A stretch of DNA of 64,000 nucleotides, taken from Blasia pusilla (Eukaryota; Marchantiophyta; Marchantiopsida; Blasiales). The stretch covers positions 36,084,001-36,148,000 of the forward strand of contig CM114273.1 in assembly GCA_050084515.1 (NCBI GenBank), given 5' to 3'. The notes beneath the pieces were generated by a model that worked only from the letters and a program-made list of their open reading frames with translations, was not told the DNA's origin and did not search any database. Of the stretch, positions 60,863-64,000 are shown piece after piece; position 1 is the first letter of the stretch; each line of letters begins with the position of its first letter. Both the position numbers and the translations under genes were made by a program.

Positions 60863-63800
60863 TGTCTTAGTTCAAGTTTCTCTTAACCAAGAGAGTGTTG
60901 GATATTCATGCTATTGGAGAGAGGCAGGAGTCTTTTCTCCCCCTTCAAACAAGGAATGGTCCATCACAACCCCTTTGTGTCTGTCATTGTTGTTTCTCTT
61001 GAGAGTCTGCAGTGAAAGGCTCAGGTGAAATGCTGGAATTGCACTGTTGTATACGTGTTTTTGTTATTTTTAATTTGGGATTCATCATAGTAAGAACAAA
61101 TGTTGTGAGAACTCGTGCTGGTGACACTTAGGTCCTCTAGTTTGTTGAGTTTTGGAACACATTTTTCGTCTTCTAAAATCCCAAAATGAAAGACTGGTTA
61201 AGATATATGCTATACATTTCATAATCATCCTCAACTAGTCTTGATTCATTCAATCTGATTGTTAAGATGTAGACAAAGAAAAGTTACAATGGGTTGATTC
61301 CAAATCCTGAAGGAATCTTCCATTACTTATTGCTGAGGTGTCGCAAATACTTCTGAATAAGTCTGAGTTGTAGGACCTCCTCTGTCCTTGTGGAGTTCTT
61401 TCTCTTCTGGACTTATGACTGCTTTCACTATGACGGTGTAATGTAGGGACTGTAGATGTTGCATTTATGAAGATTGTTTACATCGCACCGTTACCTCAAA
61501 TATGCCCTTTCTCTTCTCGCTCATGGACAGCAAACGATAGCCCCATAATTTGCATTCAGTATGATGATCACTTGATTGATACAGTGTTTCCTGCCAGTCC
61601 TTGCTGAAGTTGAGGATGTCGGACCATCCGTTGTTAGTGGTAGTCTGTACAAGATTTGTTTCTGGATGTCTTTTTGGAGAAGATGAGCAAGAAAGCAAAA
61701 TATTTTGAGATAAATCATAGAGAGGTTGGAAAATTTTTGCAGTGATGATATCCCAGGAGCTGGCGGACTCGCATGTGCTGTTGAAGGTTGTATGCTAGAT
61801 TCCTCAGCAGAGTTTGATGCTGGGCATGGTGTGGCAAATGACATCAAAGGTTTGGGCAGAGTTGGAATTAGTCCTGGTGTTCTACTCGTGATTTTAAGTG
61901 GTAGGTGCACAAGTGAATGCACACAGGCCTTGATGTTATCTTTAAAGTCATAGTTTGAAATCGCATTCCCTGCATGCCAGCATTGTAAGGAAGGCCTGGT
62001 CTTTCTGTCCTCCTTGTGCAGTCCTCTCCATGCCTGCTACTCTGGCTAATGCTAGACTTTCCATGTACCCATTTCTTCTAGATTACCATCCTTGTCTACC
62101 ATTTCTTTTTCGTATTTTTCCACTTTACCCTCTCACCTTCCTAACAGGGTATTTCAAAACGAGCATGGACTTTCTACTGATCTTCGGGTGTTTGTCGGCC
62201 TATCTCCGTCTATTTCCTTGAGATGGAGTTGCAAGTGGTCTCAAAACTACTCCTGAGTGAGAGCTGTGCACAGATGGGGAAAGAGGTAGGGAGTGATAGG
62301 TTGAAGTATGTGATTTGCATTGGTACATTTTCCTTTAGGTGAGGAAGGAGGAAGTGTGGGATGAGCCACACAAACGTCATGGACAAGAGTTGTGGAGGTT
62401 ACTCTCTTGACGGGAGTTTTGATGGAGACCTCTGGAGACTCAATTGACAGCTGGTCTGCTTCACGGAGGAGAAGCTTCAAGAGCATATATATTATCCAGA
62501 TTACCAAACTTGAGATATTAGGACTTACACCAACCGGACCAGAATGTTTTAAGTTTTGGAAGACAAGTGCTGCTTGGCTCTCAATAAGGTTACCAAAGTC
62601 TTCAGCGTACTGGTGACTTTTGCAGGGGTTTCAATATAGTGGAAGATCTGGAAGAAAGCTTTATTGTTAAGCATTGGTTTCTCCAATCTTTGTAGCGATC
62701 TACAGTAGCTTGTACAGGAGATGATGGAAACGTGATAAGTAGTACAAGGAGTGGATGGGTAGTAGTTGTAAAATAGGCAATAAGTTGGAACAAGAGTTTG
62801 GTGACAGGCAATATTTATACAAATTGAAGCTTCGGAGTCTTTCTGTGCTCACTTGTTGTACTTGATCCTCACATTGGATTTCCACTACCCAGTAGCCTTA
62901 AAAGAAGAGGCTCCCTGGACTTCGAATGTAGTTCGGATTCTGGGTAGTAGTTTGTTTATCCTTGACTATTTTGAAGAGGGTTGGTACTACCGTTCTCGTC
63001 TTGGTGGCGCATGAGTTGTAAACCTACAAGGTATCCTATTATGTGATTTTCTTGTGGTGCTTGTTTGAAAAGATGCCCTTCTGTCCGGACTCAATAACGT
63101 TTGACTATCTGGAATCTAATTGTATGTGAGGAAGAGGCTGGCATCAAAGTTGTGGTCAAACCTTGCCATAATGAAGTGCTTATTTTGGGTACTTCAAAGG
63201 TGGTATGTACATAGCAGTAAGTGCTCTTTATGAAACAAACCTGAGGAAAGAGGATTTTATCTTCACAGCCAAGCAATATTTTATTTCAGGATGTCTATAG
63301 GCCTTTGATGAAGTCCAGGTAGTGTAGTATAGAGTAGTACAGATTTCACCGATGTGGCTGGGACTTTGTCTTTGTAATGGGTGTGTTAGAGTTTGATCGA
63401 GCACTCCTTTCTTTGTGTGGAGGGTGCAACCAGGATTGTTATGCCAGCAAGATGTTCAGAGTAGTGGTATTGGTTGGGGACAATTGAGAGCGTGGCTTGT
63501 CACCTTCTTTGGAAGAGTGGGAAAGGTGAAGTCTTGGAAACATTTGAGTTTCTCTGCATGGGTTGATTGTCGCGTCTAAAGATTTGGATGAAAGAAACCT
63601 GAGACCTTCTGTTTTACATTGTGTGCCCGGTTGGTCATTTGTATGTATGATATTCAACGCATTTTTCGGACCGTGTCTTGAAATCACAAAGTGTTCCATA
63701 ATTTTCCAAACACAGAATAGAAGGATTGTAACTAGTTATGTCAAGAAGTTTGTTTCATCTGATTTTCTTAGTCTGACGTTAACACTTACTTTCCCTCCAT

Positions 63801-64000
63801 CTAACTATTACTGGGTGGGGATGATAGTGAGGTGGTGATACACTAGGTTTTCGTGCTGATTTGCAGCTGTCGTTCTGGTTGCAGCCGGGCTATCAAGGTG
63901 GCAAAGGTTGATACTGCTGCATGTGTACTTCTGGTGGGATGAAGATGTTATCTTGACTTGACCAAAAGAGTGAAGGCAATGTGGACTTTGCATGGTTTGT
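60863..64000. other. PP1 3' UTR and downstream intergenic DNA
   Basis: The first few hundred bases should be the PP1 3' UTR. Beyond that, frames of 60-130 codons occur on both strands (longest 61521-61922, minus, S/P/T-rich) without a recognisable domain. The style of the sequence suggests an old decayed repeat, but I could not tie it to a family. Confidence 0.35.

Noticed and set aside
61521-61922. 133-codon minus-strand frame downstream of PP1
   Set aside because: S/P/T-rich with no domain, and the opposite strand is open too, so coding status is unsupported.

Overview
The window is nuclear DNA of a plant. Three genes show it: a plant-type PP1 catalytic subunit (TOPP) with introns at G|DIHGQ and RAHQ|VVEDG, an MTPC4/SLC30A9-type cation diffusion facilitator in 13 exons, and a plastid-type glutathionyl-hydroquinone reductase. 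All their introns are GT-AG. I could not fix the lineage from the sequence; a seed-free land plant is possible but not proven. No tRNA, rRNA or CRISPR array was found.

Layout. 1-6.9 kb: old transposon debris (a hAT-like fragment, a frame-broken Ty3/gypsy pol, a Helitron 3' terminus at 5402). 7-13.4 kb: mixed unique sequence, a frameshifted retroelement C-terminal module (8159-9268) and short hairpins. 13.9-16.8 kb: a decayed autonomous Helitron (Rep plus PIF1-like helicase) on the minus strand. 17-24.6 kb: AT-rich DNA, a possible gene start at 19.9 kb (minus), a diverged ~215-bp tandem array interrupted by a small Helitron-like insert, a perfect 2x52-bp duplication and a 132-bp repeat. 24.6-34.5 kb: mostly GC-richer DNA with no confident gene, holding two decayed copies of an unrecognised gene family; a transposon-derived AT-rich block lies between them.

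34.6-43.4 kb is the gene core: MTPC4-like (minus) and GHR (plus) are divergently transcribed from a 1.7-kb intergenic region. 43.4-50.9 kb is gene-poor, with a possible third copy of the unrecognised family (minus) and a 79-bp near-perfect palindrome beside a plant promoter-like block. 51-54.7 kb is again transposon-rich (second Helitron helicase fragment, a strongly C-rich/G-poor stretch). 54.8-60.9 kb is the PP1 gene with a GC-rich leader and a 3.2-kb first intron; the rest is its 3' flank.

The three intact genes do not form a pathway: protein dephosphorylation, organellar metal transport and quinone/glutathione metabolism. The most unusual trait is the number of short, nearly perfect hairpins with unrelated arm sequences, three of them inside introns. 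The GHR gene also carries an in-frame 102-bp duplication across its first 5' splice site.
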